Shown here piece after piece: positions 9,965 to 20,183 of a DNA stretch of 64,000 nucleotides. Under the pieces are notes generated by a model. The model made no database searches and was not told where the DNA came from. It saw only the letters and a program-made list of their open reading frames with translations. This DNA comes from an uncultured Methylococcaceae bacterium (GTDB taxonomy: Bacteria; Pseudomonadota; Gammaproteobacteria; Methylococcales; Methylomonadaceae): contig CAIYOW010000056.1 in the NCBI GenBank assembly GCA_903927955.1, positions 1 through 64,000 on the forward strand. Reading direction: 5' to 3'. Position numbers and translations under genes: made by a program. Numbering within the stretch: position 1 is the first letter of the stretch; each line of letters starts with the position of its first letter.

Positions 9965-11181
9965 GGTGGGGTGGCCTTGCTGATGTCCAAATGCGCGAGT
10001 ACGCTGTTTTCTATGGCTTCGGTGCTGTGGATATCGGCTTTAAGGCCGCCTTGTTGCAATGTTTGTTTTAAGGTATCCAGTTGGGCAATGTCTTTGGCTT
10101 TCAGGCTTAGGCTGAGCGTGTTGTTGGCAAACTCCATACCTTGTAGCTGCGGTGCTTCGGTGGTGGGAAGCGCTGATAAGGTGGCACCGGTTTGGTAGAG
10201 CAAAAATAAAAAGCCTTGGTCTTGGCCTTGCCCTGCGGTTTTGCGTAAGGCGAGCAATTCTTGTTGGGCTTGGGCCTTAATGTTGACGATACGTTTCAAG
10301 TCCGGAAAAGTTTGCCTAAAGGCTGCTTGGTTATTGGTGTCGAGGTTGCTGAGCAAAGTTTCACTTTGCCAGTAGTGGTGCAGTGTGTAACCCCACTGCA
10401 AACCAGCGGCAAGCAACAATAGGGCGGCGGTGGGCAACCAAGGTAGCCACCCGTTTTGCCCGCCGCCGTGTTTCAGTTGATAGTGCGCTGACAGCAAGTT
10501 AAGTTCGAGTTTTTTGGGCATTTGGCTGGCGAATAGAGCCAATGCCGAAGGTAACGGGTGGACTTCGGTGGGCAGGCTGTCCGGCCAATTGATAGCCGCT
10601 TGTGCGGCATCGGCTTGCCAGACGTGCAAGCGCGGCGGCAACTGTTGTTCGGTAATCAGTTTGTCCAGCACTAAGGGCAGTGCGGGCAATGCAATGGCGC
10701 CGCCTTGGTAGGATTTAAAACGCAAGCTTGCCACGTTTTGTTCGACCACCACGCCAGCGCAATCACTCGTGCTGGGTATCAACAGCAGTTCCGAATAGAT
10801 ACCTGCCAAGCGGATACCGGCGGCTTGGCAGGCATCTTGATGGTGGTGCAAGCTAGCTAAGGCGATGGCGGCAACGGCTATCAGGCCGTCGCCCAGTTTG
10901 CACCAAGCCAAGTGGTAGTTTTCGACCTCTTCGGCGAGCTGGTCTTCTATGGCATAAGGCAGGGCTTTTTTTATTTGTCGGCTGGCGGTGACGGGCAGGC
11001 TGATGGTCAGATGCAGCACTTGTCCGGCGGGGATCAGTAATATCACTGGATTATTAGATGCGCTGTCCGCCAATTGTGCCAGGTCGCCTTGCTCAATATC
11101 TTGCTGTTCGCCATCTAAGCGTAGCCATTGATACATGCCGTCATGGGCGGGGTGTTGACGTGCCAGTATATTTTCAGCCAT
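9961..11181 (-). CDS. gspL: Type II secretion protein GspL
   Basis: LARQHPAHDGMYQWLRLDGE...LPYAIEDQLAEEVENYHLAW; gene order. Confidence 0.88.
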   Translation of the reverse strand: MAENILARQHPAHDGMYQWLRLDGEQQDIEQGDLAQLADSASNNPVILLIPAGQVLHLTISLPVTASRQIKKALPYAIEDQLAEEVENYHLAWCKLGDGLIAVAAIALASLHHHQDACQAAGIRLAGIYSELLLIPSTSDCAGVVVEQNVASLRFKSYQGGAIALPALPLVLDKLITEQQLPPRLHVWQADAAQAAINWPDSLPTEVHPLPSALALFASQMPKKLELNLLSAHYQLKHGGGQNGWLPWLPTAALLLLAAGLQWGYTLHHYWQSETLLSNLDTNNQAAFRQTFPDLKRIVNIKAQAQQELLALRKTAGQGQDQGFLFLLYQTGATLSALPTTEAPQLQGMEFANNTLSLSLKAKDIAQLDTLKQTLQQGGLKADIHSTEAIENSVLAHLDISKATPP

Positions 11182-12136
11182 TGACAGGACTACTCCGTTG
11201 CCGTTTAACCAAGGTTATATGTCCGTCTTGCGGACGTTTGAGATATGAATCGAACAGCAATGATAGCTTGCCTAGTGTAATGCTGCCAGAGAGCAAAAAA
11301 TTGTTGCTGGTCACGCCTAAGCCCTCTTCGCTGACACCTAGCTCCGCTAATACCTCGTGTTTAAGAAAGTCTTGCACTTGTTCATAAGGTTTATTGGCAA
11401 TGGCCTGGCTGAGGCTTTGCGCGTCATCATCGGTCAGATTGTCGGCGAGGCTTTGTAAAATGAGCGGTGCGGCGGTGTTGACATTAATGTTGGCGGGGCT
11501 TTCCGTGACATAGATGTAGGGCGACAGTTTTTGGAAAAATTTGCTGCTGACCCCCTTGACCAGCAATAATTCCGATATATCGGCAAACTGCGCATTGCCG
11601 CTGCGGTAGGGTGCGGCTTCGTTCTGGTAAGTTTCATCTTCCGCCCCATTGGGATAACGGATATCGCTGTCGTTGTCCAGCCAGTCCAAAATGGCATCGA
11701 CCACACCGGTGTCCAGTTTCAATAGGGTCAGCAAACGGGTGAAGCGCTGCACCTCGCGTTGGTTGGGTTGGTTTTCCTCTATCAAGTTATTGAGGTTAAA
11801 ACGTCCTTGCAAGTCCAATAGGCGGGCTTTGACTTGCCCGCCCTGTGGCACAGTCAAGGTAAGCGGTGTGGCCCACAGGTCGCCTGGGCTATCGGTTTTG
11901 TTAAGGCTGCTGTCTTTGGTCAGCACGGTGTCGGCCCATGTTTCCAAGCTATACAGATAAGCGAAGGCTTGGCTGGAGCGGATCAGGTTTTGGGTGCGCC
12001 GGATGTCCAATTGTCGGCTAGTGGACATGGACACTAACGCCACGGTGGCGATAGATAGCACCAACAGCACGGTAATCAGTGCAATGCCTTGTTGTAGGTT
12101 CGGCGGGGGCGGCAGGTAAATAGGGTAGCGGTTCAT
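11174..12136 (-). CDS. gspK: Type II secretion minor pseudopilin GspK
   Basis: QQGIALITVLLVLSIATVALVSMSTSRQLDIRRTQN...; SAM-like region. Confidence 0.92.
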   Translation of the reverse strand: MNRYPIYLPPPPNLQQGIALITVLLVLSIATVALVSMSTSRQLDIRRTQNLIRSSQAFAYLYSLETWADTVLTKDSSLNKTDSPGDLWATPLTLTVPQGGQVKARLLDLQGRFNLNNLIEENQPNQREVQRFTRLLTLLKLDTGVVDAILDWLDNDSDIRYPNGAEDETYQNEAAPYRSGNAQFADISELLLVKGVSSKFFQKLSPYIYVTESPANINVNTAAPLILQSLADNLTDDDAQSLSQAIANKPYEQVQDFLKHEVLAELGVSEEGLGVTSNNFLLSGSITLGKLSLLFDSYLKRPQDGHITLVKRQRSSPVNG

Positions 12137-12732
12137 GGGTGCAGGTAAAACAGTCGGGTCACTAGCCCCCAGTCACCGGCTGCCAGGCTGATTTCCACGG
12201 CTTTGGGTGAGCGTAGGGAGTTGCTGTCCGCCAGCCAATAATCTGACCATTGCTGGTCAAAAAAGCGTAATTGCACGGTGCTGGTGTCCATCAGTTTGCG
12301 GCGTTGGTATTGGCTTTGCTGGGTGCGGTCAAGTGCCGTCCAAACTTGCCGGTATAAGCTGCCCTTTTCCAGCCGGTAGCTGACCCGTTGCAGTTGGCTA
12401 CCAGTTGGGTAAGCCGACCATTGTGGCACACTACGGGTCAGGCTCAGCACTTCACCGTCTTTGGCATTGCTACGGAAGGCTGATTCCACCATGCCGTAAT
12501 TATCGCGCACGGTGCGCGGGGCAATTTGCGCGAGGTCTTCGTTAAGTAGGTATAAAGTCATTTGCAACGCTTCCAGCTGCGCCGATTTACTGGCGGTCTG
12601 GGCTTTGGCGTCGAGCAGGATATGCAGGCCGGAGTAGGTCATCACTGACATGATGGCAAACACCGCTATGGCTATCAGCAGTTCCAATAAGGTAAAGCCT
12701 TGTGGCTTAACTTTTTTCATTGCTGTTTTCAT
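12133..12732 (-). CDS. gspJ: Type II secretion minor pseudopilin GspJ
   Basis: QGFTLLELLIAIAVFAIMSVMTYSGLHILLDAK. Confidence 0.92.
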   Translation of the reverse strand: MKTAMKKVKPQGFTLLELLIAIAVFAIMSVMTYSGLHILLDAKAQTASKSAQLEALQMTLYLLNEDLAQIAPRTVRDNYGMVESAFRSNAKDGEVLSLTRSVPQWSAYPTGSQLQRVSYRLEKGSLYRQVWTALDRTQQSQYQRRKLMDTSTVQLRFFDQQWSDYWLADSNSLRSPKAVEISLAAGDWGLVTRLFYLHP

Positions 12733-13138
12733 CAGGCTTTGGCACCAGTAGCGTCAGCTCGGTGTAAGGGTCTTTGTCGCCTTTTAAGTACACTTTGATT
12801 TGGTACTGCCAGCTATCCAAGGTTAGGGAACTGGGTCGGCTGGCTTGCCAATACCATTGGCGACCCGCCAATGTTTCCCAACCGTCTGCCGATAAAGGTT
12901 TGTCTTGGCCCAATAACAGCAAAGTGGCATGGTTTTGGGCTATGATGTTGGCTAGGGTGGTGTTTTCCAAATGCCAAAGGTTGCGGGCATTGTCCGAGCT
13001 GATTTTTATCAGGCTGATCATCACAATAGCCAAGATTGCCAAGGCTATCAGCACTTCCAATAAGGTGAAGCCTTGGCTTTTCGATCTAAAGCCTGGTCTG
13101 CTGTTAGCACTGCCGTGTTGCTGCCTTGGGTTGCTCAT
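12707..13138 (-). CDS. gspI: Type II secretion minor pseudopilin GspI
   Basis: QGFTLLEVLIALAILAIVMISLIKISSDNARNLWHLENTTLANIIAQNH. Confidence 0.92.
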   Translation of the reverse strand: MSNPRQQHGSANSRPGFRSKSQGFTLLEVLIALAILAIVMISLIKISSDNARNLWHLENTTLANIIAQNHATLLLLGQDKPLSADGWETLAGRQWYWQASRPSSLTLDSWQYQIKVYLKGDKDPYTELTLLVPKPDENSNEKS

Positions 13139-13644
13139 GATGCCCCAGCCACTAGGGTTTTAATGGTCAGGCCATCTTGGGCGGTGTTGGCTAAGAGGAC
13201 TCTATCGTTGCTGTCGTCAATGCTTATTAAGATTTGAAACAGGCTGGTGTCGCCATCGGGGGCGAAGATGATCTGCGGCTTAGGGTGTAGGTTGGGGTAG
13301 GCCAACACATTTAAGGCAACTGGACGGTTGCCCAGTTGTAAGGCCAAATGCAGCTTAGTTTGTACCGCGCGTTGCCGGAACAGGGCGTCGCGCTGTTCCG
13401 GTTGCCAGTGTTCGCCTTGCAGGTGCAAAAAGCGGTAGCCATCACGACACAGCTCCAAGCCAATAGGGCTACCGGAGACCATGGCTTCTTGAGAACTGAG
13501 CTTGAACAGCTCCAACAGCCGTTGGGCTTCTTGCTGTTGCCATTGGCTTTGTCCGCCATCACCCATTCTTAGCAGGGTCATGCTGCTGATGATGCCAATC
13601 ACCACCACCACAATCATGACTTCCAGCAGGGTAAAACCTTTCAT
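13135..13644 (-). CDS. gspH: Type II secretion minor pseudopilin GspH
   Basis: KGFTLLEVMIVVVVIGIISSMTLLRMGDG. Confidence 0.9.
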   Translation of the reverse strand: MKGFTLLEVMIVVVVIGIISSMTLLRMGDGGQSQWQQQEAQRLLELFKLSSQEAMVSGSPIGLELCRDGYRFLHLQGEHWQPEQRDALFRQRAVQTKLHLALQLGNRPVALNVLAYPNLHPKPQIIFAPDGDTSLFQILISIDDSNDRVLLANTAQDGLTIKTLVAGAS

Positions 13645-13670
13645 GGCTTTAATTTGCGACAGGCGGGCGC

Positions 13671-14114
13671 TTATTTTTCTGACCAGTTGGCAATGTCCGC
13701 AGCCGCATCAGCACCACCTTCAATGCCGTCAGCACCTAAGGAATACAGGTCGTATTCGCCATGGCTACCCGGTTGCAGGTAAATGTAGGGCTTGCCCCAT
13801 GGGTCGGTAGGGGCGCTATCCAGATAGCCGCCTTTTTTCCAGTGTGCGCCAGTGGTCAGGTTGTCCGGTTTGGTGATCAGTGCTTCCAGACCTTGTTGAG
13901 TGGTGGGGTAGCTAAAATTGTCCAGACGGTACAAGTCCAATGCGGCACCAATAGCACGGATGTCTTGTTTAGCGCGGGTGATACGCGCTTCATCGGGTCG
14001 GCCCATGATTTTAGGGACGATGATGGAGGCCAATATGCCTAAGATAACAACAACGATCATGACTTCGATTAAGGTGAAGCCGTTTTGTTTTTTAATGCTT
14101 GCTTTTGTTTTCAT
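13671..14114 (-). CDS. gspG: Type II secretion major pseudopilin GspG
   Basis: NGFTLIEVMIVVVILGILASIIVPKIMGRPDEARITRAKQDIRAI. Confidence 0.96.
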   Translation of the reverse strand: MKTKASIKKQNGFTLIEVMIVVVILGILASIIVPKIMGRPDEARITRAKQDIRAIGAALDLYRLDNFSYPTTQQGLEALITKPDNLTTGAHWKKGGYLDSAPTDPWGKPYIYLQPGSHGEYDLYSLGADGIEGGADAAADIANWSEK

Positions 14115-14241
14115 GGGGGGGTAAATTTTTGTGTTGTTATAAAAATTTGGTGTGTTGGGTTACACCTTCTGGGGTGCAAGCACTATCGCTTTTATGCCCT
14201 AGGGTAAACTCATCCTACAGGGCTTGGATAGGTTTCGTTGA

Positions 14242-14270
14242 TGGCGGATTGCCTAACGGCGAATCCGCCA
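14242..14270. repeat. REP-like palindrome, family GGATTCGCCGYTAGGCAATCC (inverted copy)
   Basis: TGGCGGATT...AATCCGCCA perfect 9-bp arms; related copy at 42070-42092. Confidence 0.7.
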
Positions 14271-14276
14271 CGGCCT

Positions 14277-14525
14277 TTAAGCGGCACGCAATTCCTCATG
14301 CAAAATTTTCCGTAACATCTCGGCGGTGAGTGGGGCCGACTCAGGGGACAAGTTGGCACGCAAAGTTTCGTTAATCAGTGTTTGATAGCCTTTGCCGCTT
14401 TGTGCGGCGCGCTCACGAAAAGCCGCGAGGATGTCATCATCCAGAAAAATGGTGATACGGGTTTTGCTGAGTGGTTCAATTATCGCACCGCGTGTGCCAC
14501 TGGAAAAATCATACTCGTCTTGCAT
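14277..14525 (-). CDS. brnA: BrnA-family antitoxin (listed ORF 14277-14642; ATG at 14525 more likely)
   Basis: MQDEYDFSSGTRGAIIEPLSKTRITIFLDDDILAAFRERAAQSGKGYQTLINETLRANL; BrnA pattern. Confidence 0.85.
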   Translation of the reverse strand: MQDEYDFSSGTRGAIIEPLSKTRITIFLDDDILAAFRERAAQSGKGYQTLINETLRANLSPESAPLTAEMLRKILHEELRAA

Positions 14526-14529
14526 TGTT

Positions 14530-14796
14530 TTAGCCCTCGTATGTACGCTGCTCGTGAGGTTGAGCATAACGCGCAGAGATAATCCGGATTTCATCCTCAC
14601 CCCGGTAATGATAAGCCACCACCAACAGGCGACCGAAGCCATCCATACCCAAGGTCACAAAACCTTCTTCGTCATGGTCGCGGTCTTCAATGGTAATGGC
14701 GCGATCATCGAAAAAAATACCTTCAGCATCGACCAGATCAATACGATGTTTTTGGATATTCAGTTTGTTTTTGACTGGATCGCAAATGATGTTCAT
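14530..14796 (-). CDS. brnT: BrnT-family toxin
   Basis: MNIICDPVKNKLNIQKHRIDLVDAEGIFFDDRAITIEDRDHDEEGFVTLGMDGFGRLLVVAYHYRGEDEIRIISARYAQPHEQRTYEG. Confidence 0.9.
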   Translation of the reverse strand: MNIICDPVKNKLNIQKHRIDLVDAEGIFFDDRAITIEDRDHDEEGFVTLGMDGFGRLLVVAYHYRGEDEIRIISARYAQPHEQRTYEG

Positions 14797-14885
14797 GCGC
14801 TTTTATTATACATATCTTATATGCATTTGCAAGTGCTTGAACTCACAACGTTACAAGCCAACCAACAAGCCTACGGGTGTGATGG

Positions 14886-16097
14886 TTAGTGCACCAACTG
14901 GTTCATTTCAAATATGGGCAGTAAAATAGCCAAAACAATCATCAATACCACCAGCCCCATGAATAAGATCAGGATGGGTTCAAACAAGCCCATAGTCAGT
15001 TCAGTCAGGGCTTCCATTTCCCGCTCTTGGTCGTCGGCGGCGTTGGCGAGCATCCTTGGCAGTTGTCCGCTGGCCTCGCCACTGGCGATTAAATGGATGG
15101 TGACGGGCGGAAACAACCCCGTTTTTTCTAATGCCTTGTTCAGGCTTTGCCCTTCGCGCACCCTAAGCGCGGTGCTTTCAACCGCTTTTTCCATAGCGTT
15201 GTTGGACAGCACTTGGCTGGAAATTTTTAACGCTTCCAGCAGCTCTACGCCGCTATTGGTCAGAATGGCCAAGGTGCGGGTGAAGCGGGCAGTGTTGATG
15301 CCTTTGGTGAATTTGGACAGCAGCGGCGCGGTCAGTAAAAAACGATGGTATTTTAACCGATGGTTGGCGTTACGGAGTAAAGCCTTGGCGGTGGCGGACA
15401 GGGTTAATACACCAAGCAACAGATACAGACCATTGTTTTTTAAAAAATTGCTGGACGCAATCAGAGCCACGGTGATGTCTGGCAGTTTTTGGTCCATTTT
15501 GTCGAACACGCCGGTGATTTCCGGCACCACATAGGCCAGCAGGCCAATCACCACCAAAATGGACACCGAAGTGAGCATCAGCGGATAAATCATCGCCATT
15601 TGCAATTTACGGTGGATTTGGCCTTTGTCGCTGATGTAGTCGGCTAGCCGCTCCAGCACTTGGTCGAGCTTGCCAGATGATTCGCCAGCGGCAATGGTGG
15701 CGCGGTATAAGGGCGTAAACGTGCTGGGGAAGGCTTGGCAAGCTTGGGCAAAGCTTTGCCCTTCCAAAATGCGCGAGCGGATACCCAACAAAACCCGCTT
15801 GCTGCCGGACGATTCCAATTGCTGTGCGATGATGCCCAAGGCCTCATCAATCGCCAAACCAGAGCGCAACAGAGCGGACAATTGGCGGGTGATGTGCGCC
15901 ATTTGTCGGATGCCGATGCGGTGGCTGAGCAAGGGGCTGCGGCTTTTATGTTCCTTGTTGTGGACTTCGTTCAGCTCCAGCAAGGTTAGACCCTGGCTGC
16001 GTAACTGTTGGCGAGCCAGTTTCAGGGTGTCGCTTTCATGCACCCCTTTTATCGTTTGGCCTCTAGCATTGATAGCCTGATATTCAAACGCTGCCAT
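14886..16097 (-). CDS. gspF: Type II secretion inner membrane protein GspF
   Basis: MAAFEYQAINARGQTIKGVHESDTLKLARQQLRSQGLTLLEL; two GspF domains. Confidence 0.96.
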   Translation of the reverse strand: MAAFEYQAINARGQTIKGVHESDTLKLARQQLRSQGLTLLELNEVHNKEHKSRSPLLSHRIGIRQMAHITRQLSALLRSGLAIDEALGIIAQQLESSGSKRVLLGIRSRILEGQSFAQACQAFPSTFTPLYRATIAAGESSGKLDQVLERLADYISDKGQIHRKLQMAMIYPLMLTSVSILVVIGLLAYVVPEITGVFDKMDQKLPDITVALIASSNFLKNNGLYLLLGVLTLSATAKALLRNANHRLKYHRFLLTAPLLSKFTKGINTARFTRTLAILTNSGVELLEALKISSQVLSNNAMEKAVESTALRVREGQSLNKALEKTGLFPPVTIHLIASGEASGQLPRMLANAADDQEREMEALTELTMGLFEPILILFMGLVVLMIVLAILLPIFEMNQLVH

Positions 16098-16102
16098 AAT
16101 GC

Positions 16103-17626
16103 TTACTCTTTTTGGGTGATGCGGATAGCTTCATCAACGCTGGTTTCGCCCGCCAACACTTTTTCCAGCGCACTTTGCTGGATGCTACGCGATGACAAAC
16201 GGGCGTGCCGGTCTAAGGCATGTTCACCTTGGCCTTCGTTAATCATGGTGCGTAAAGTGCTGTCAATGGCGACTATCTCAAAAATACCGGCGCGGCCTTT
16301 GTAGCCGGTGAATTTACAGTGTTCGCAACCGACCGGCTCAGCTACCGTTAGGCTTTCATCATGTTGTGCCGGATAGCCCAAACCCAGCAAATCTTGCGCG
16401 GGGATGACCGTGCTGGTTTTGCACAACGGGCATAATTTACGCAGCAAGCGTTGGGCAATCACGCCAACCAGACTAGAGGCCAGCAGAAATTGCTCCACTC
16501 CCATATCGCGTAAGCGGGTGATCGCGCCGATAGCAGTATTGGTGTGCAGCGTTGACAACACCAAATGACCGGTCAAACTGGCCTGTACGGAAATTTCGGC
16601 AGTTTCGCGGTCGCGGATTTCGCCGACCATCACAATATCGGGGTCTTGCCGCAAAATGGCGCGTAAGCCCTTGGCAAAAGTCATTTCCACTTTGCTGTTG
16701 ACTTGGGTTTGTCCTATGCCGTCCAAATAAAATTCAATCGGGTCTTCAACCGTCAAAATATTGCGCGAACGCTCGTTCAGCTGGTTAAGCACCGCATACA
16801 GGCTGGTGGTTTTGCCGGAGCCGGTAGGGCCGGTGACTAATATAATGCCGTGCGGGCGGTGGATCATCTGCTCGATAGTGTCCAGCTCCTGCCCCGCCAT
16901 GCCCAGTTGCTTCAGGCTTAATTGATTGGCCTGTTTGTCCAATAGCCGCAGCACCACCCGTTCGCCATAGCCGGAGGGCAGGGTGGACACCCGCACATCC
17001 ACCGTGCGCCCCCCTAACAACAAAGAGATGCGCCCGTCTTGCGGCAAACGCTTTTCAGCAATATCCAGCTTGGCCATGACTTTTAGCCGTGACACCACCA
17101 TAGCGGCAAATTCGCGTTGAGGTTCGATAATTTCACGCAACACGCCATCCACACGGAAGCGCACCACCATGCGGGACTCGTAAGACTCTATATGGATGTC
17201 CGAGGCATTTTCTTTAATGGCTTCGGACAGCAGGGCATTGATCAGCCGGATAATGGGTGCTTCGTCCTCGCTTTCCATCAAATCTTCGGGCTTGGGCAAA
17301 TGTTGCGCCATGTCCGCCAAATCGGCATTGCCGTGCAAATCTTCAATCATTTGCTGGGCATGACCGGATTTTTGCTCATAAGCGGCCTGCAACTGCACAT
17401 CAAAAGCCGCTTCGCTAATCGCTTCAAACTGCACCGCTTGGCAAGCCAATAGGCGGCGCACCTCAAACAAGGCTTGGCTGGAGGTGCGCTCCAGATAAGC
17501 GACCGTCAGACCATTGTTGGCGTTGTGCCGCACCAAAACACCATGCCGTTTGGCAAAGCCGTAGGCGGGCAAGGTAAACGGGGCTGCCGTGGCTTGCGCT
17601 GCGGCTAGTGGTTGTTCGTCAGCCAT
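16103..17626 (-). CDS. gspE: Type II secretion ATPase GspE
   Basis: Walker A GPTGSGKTTSLYAVL, zinc-binding CPLCKT...CEHC. Confidence 0.97.
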   Translation of the reverse strand: MADEQPLAAAQATAAPFTLPAYGFAKRHGVLVRHNANNGLTVAYLERTSSQALFEVRRLLACQAVQFEAISEAAFDVQLQAAYEQKSGHAQQMIEDLHGNADLADMAQHLPKPEDLMESEDEAPIIRLINALLSEAIKENASDIHIESYESRMVVRFRVDGVLREIIEPQREFAAMVVSRLKVMAKLDIAEKRLPQDGRISLLLGGRTVDVRVSTLPSGYGERVVLRLLDKQANQLSLKQLGMAGQELDTIEQMIHRPHGIILVTGPTGSGKTTSLYAVLNQLNERSRNILTVEDPIEFYLDGIGQTQVNSKVEMTFAKGLRAILRQDPDIVMVGEIRDRETAEISVQASLTGHLVLSTLHTNTAIGAITRLRDMGVEQFLLASSLVGVIAQRLLRKLCPLCKTSTVIPAQDLLGLGYPAQHDESLTVAEPVGCEHCKFTGYKGRAGIFEIVAIDSTLRTMINEGQGEHALDRHARLSSRSIQQSALEKVLAGETSVDEAIRITQKE

Positions 17627-17628
17627 AA

Positions 17629-19515
17629 TTAAGGGCGGATCAGTGGCTGGGCGGGTTGTGGGCGCGGCTTATTTGGCTCGGGCATCAGCGGCGAGCTTTC
17701 ATTGGGCATCAGGAACAGGCCATTTTTACCGGCTTTTTGTTGGCGGCTACGGATGTCTAGGTATTTATCATCGGTCAGCGAGGTTGATTGCTCAGGGTTA
17801 CGCAAAACCTGCGGGCGTAAAAAAACCATCAAATTCTGTTTGGTCACGTTGGTCAAGCGGTCTTGGAACAAGTGTCCCAAATAAGGAATGTCACCCAGCA
17901 GTGGTACTTTAACAATGGTTTCTTGCACATCATCACTGATTAGCCCGCCCAATACCAAAATGGCACCGTCATCCACCAATACCGATGTTTCAATTTGGCT
18001 TTTATCAATAGTGGGGCCGCTTTCGGCGTTTTGAGTGCCGCTGGAAACACTGGACACTTCCTGCTTGATTTTTAATTTGACCGCATTGCCCTCGTTGATT
18101 TGCGGCTTGACGGTCAGCTTAGTGCCGACATCTTGGCGCTGGTAAGTGGTGGCGGCCCCTGCCAAGCCACTGCCAGCGTTACTGGCGATGCTGCCGGTCT
18201 TAACCCCGATATTTTGCCCGACAATCATGCTGGCTTCTTCGTTGTCCATAGTGACCAGCGAAGGCGTGGACAACACATTGACATTGCTGTCTTGGGCAAA
18301 TGCGGTGAGCAGTGCGTTAAGATTGCCGCCGTGCATATAGCCAATGCTCAGGGTTTTACCGGCACTGCTGATAAAGTTACCCAAATTATTGGTGAAGGCA
18401 TTAGCCCCCACGCCATTTTGCAATTGCTTGGAGTGCCACTCAACCCCTATTTCTTGACCTTTGGTAAAATTGATTTTAGCAATGATGGCTTCGATATGCA
18501 CTTGGGTGCGGCGTATATCCAACTGCTTAATGACCATTTTAATAGACCGCAGCTCATCTTCCGGGCCGGTTATAATCAGTGCGTTGGTGGCCTCATCCGC
18601 CTTAATGTCCAATGACTTCTCGGTGGAAGACTCGGTTTTTGCTTGGGCATTAATATCCGCTTTGCCATCTTTGGACGCTTTGACACCGGTCAGGGTTGCC
18701 AACAAGTCCTTAGCGACGGCATTATGCAAATAAATCACCTCGGTGTTGCCGCTGGTTTTTTCAATCGGGTTGTCCAAATGGTCAATCAACGCCCTGACTT
18801 CCAAGCGGCCGTTGGCATCACCACTCAGCAAAATGCTATTGGAACGCTCATCGGCTGCCAACACCGGAGCATGGGCATTGGCCCGACCAGCGGTGCGCGA
18901 GGCAAATAAACCGGTGATGGCACTGACAATATCAGGTGCTTTGGCGTGCTGCAAAGTGATGACTTCAATATTTTGTTGGCCATTTTTGTCGATGCGCCGG
19001 ATCATTTCCACCAAGCGGTTGACATTGCCTACCGTGTCGGAAATGACAATCACATTGCTGCCCGGGAAAGCTGAAATATAGGCATGTTGGGGCACCAGTG
19101 GGGTGATGATCTGCACCAGCTCGGCGGCATCGACAAAATGCAGTTCAATAATTTTGGTCATCAGGTCATCTTCGCCGCCATTGGGCAAGCTGTCGGTGCT
19201 TTCTTGCTTGGCGGAGATGTTGGGCACAATTTTAACGACATTGCCATTGCTGATGGCAGAAAAACCATGCACTTTCAGAATCGACAAAAAAATCTGGTAG
19301 ATTTGGTTGGCGCGCAAGGGGCGGGTGGTCACCATACTGACTTTGCCGACCACGTGCGGGTCGACAATAAAGTTTTTGCCGGTGATGTCCGCCACCGTGT
19401 CGATCATCACCTTGATTTCGACATCGTTAAGGTTAAGCGAAAATTCGTTTTTTTCGGCAAACGACAAAGTGCAGGCTAACACTAGGAAAAGTCCGATCAG
19501 CAAACGGAATAGCAT
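17629..19515 (-). CDS. gspD: Type II secretion secretin GspD
   Basis: Secretin N-domains and VPLLGDIPYLGHLFQ motif. Confidence 0.97.
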   Translation of the reverse strand: MLFRLLIGLFLVLACTLSFAEKNEFSLNLNDVEIKVMIDTVADITGKNFIVDPHVVGKVSMVTTRPLRANQIYQIFLSILKVHGFSAISNGNVVKIVPNISAKQESTDSLPNGGEDDLMTKIIELHFVDAAELVQIITPLVPQHAYISAFPGSNVIVISDTVGNVNRLVEMIRRIDKNGQQNIEVITLQHAKAPDIVSAITGLFASRTAGRANAHAPVLAADERSNSILLSGDANGRLEVRALIDHLDNPIEKTSGNTEVIYLHNAVAKDLLATLTGVKASKDGKADINAQAKTESSTEKSLDIKADEATNALIITGPEDELRSIKMVIKQLDIRRTQVHIEAIIAKINFTKGQEIGVEWHSKQLQNGVGANAFTNNLGNFISSAGKTLSIGYMHGGNLNALLTAFAQDSNVNVLSTPSLVTMDNEEASMIVGQNIGVKTGSIASNAGSGLAGAATTYQRQDVGTKLTVKPQINEGNAVKLKIKQEVSSVSSGTQNAESGPTIDKSQIETSVLVDDGAILVLGGLISDDVQETIVKVPLLGDIPYLGHLFQDRLTNVTKQNLMVFLRPQVLRNPEQSTSLTDDKYLDIRSRQQKAGKNGLFLMPNESSPLMPEPNKPRPQPAQPLIRP

Positions 19516-19517
19516 GG

Positions 19518-20123
19518 TTATTGGCTTGGTAATGATGGGTTTTCGCCCGTAGGTTGAGGGTCGGCGTTAAATTTACGCAATGATAAGGATTCGTAGCGGC
19601 TATCCACCCGCAATAATGCCTTGTTGGCTTCTATGCGTTCCAAGATGGCACCGCCCGGCAAGGTTTCCTTAACCCGGTAAGTTTTTTGGGTTTGGTCGGC
19701 CGCCCCAATAATGGCGTGGGTGCCAGCCGGATTGTCGGAAAACTTCAGGATGCCCAGCAATTGTAACTGCAATTGCGTTTCTGGTGCAGCGTCGGCTGAG
19801 TTTATTGTGGGGGCATTGGCTTCGCCCAACAAATGCCACTGGCTGATTTGTTGGAAGTCGATGGGGTTTTCAGGCGGCTGGCTGGCAGGGTCTGGGGCGG
19901 GCAGTGTGTCGTTGGCGGTTGCCAATAGCTCTTCCGTGGCGGGGCTGGTAAAGATGCTGACGGCACTGGCGATCAGGCAAGCCAAGGCCAACAACCCGGC
20001 GATAACAGGGGGGCGATAGTGCGGGGCAAGCCGGAAAGATGCGAAGGGTTTCAAGTTGGTCAACAGAAAAGTTGGGTTATGGTTTAGGGGGTGCGGGTGT
20101 TGGGTTACGCGATAAAGCCGCAT
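19518..20123 (-). CDS. gspC: Type II secretion protein GspC (start uncertain)
   Basis: QISQWHLLGEANAPTINSADAAPETQLQLQLLGILKFSDNPAGTHAIIGA; HR domain, upstream of gspD. Confidence 0.85.
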   Translation of the reverse strand: MRLYRVTQHPHPLNHNPTFLLTNLKPFASFRLAPHYRPPVIAGLLALACLIASAVSIFTSPATEELLATANDTLPAPDPASQPPENPIDFQQISQWHLLGEANAPTINSADAAPETQLQLQLLGILKFSDNPAGTHAIIGAADQTQKTYRVKETLPGGAILERIEANKALLRVDSRYESLSLRKFNADPQPTGENPSLPSQ

Positions 20124-20183
20124 TTATGCCTTATGAGGATAAATCTGACCTACATGGCTTGGTTACGGCATGAACAAGGCGTA

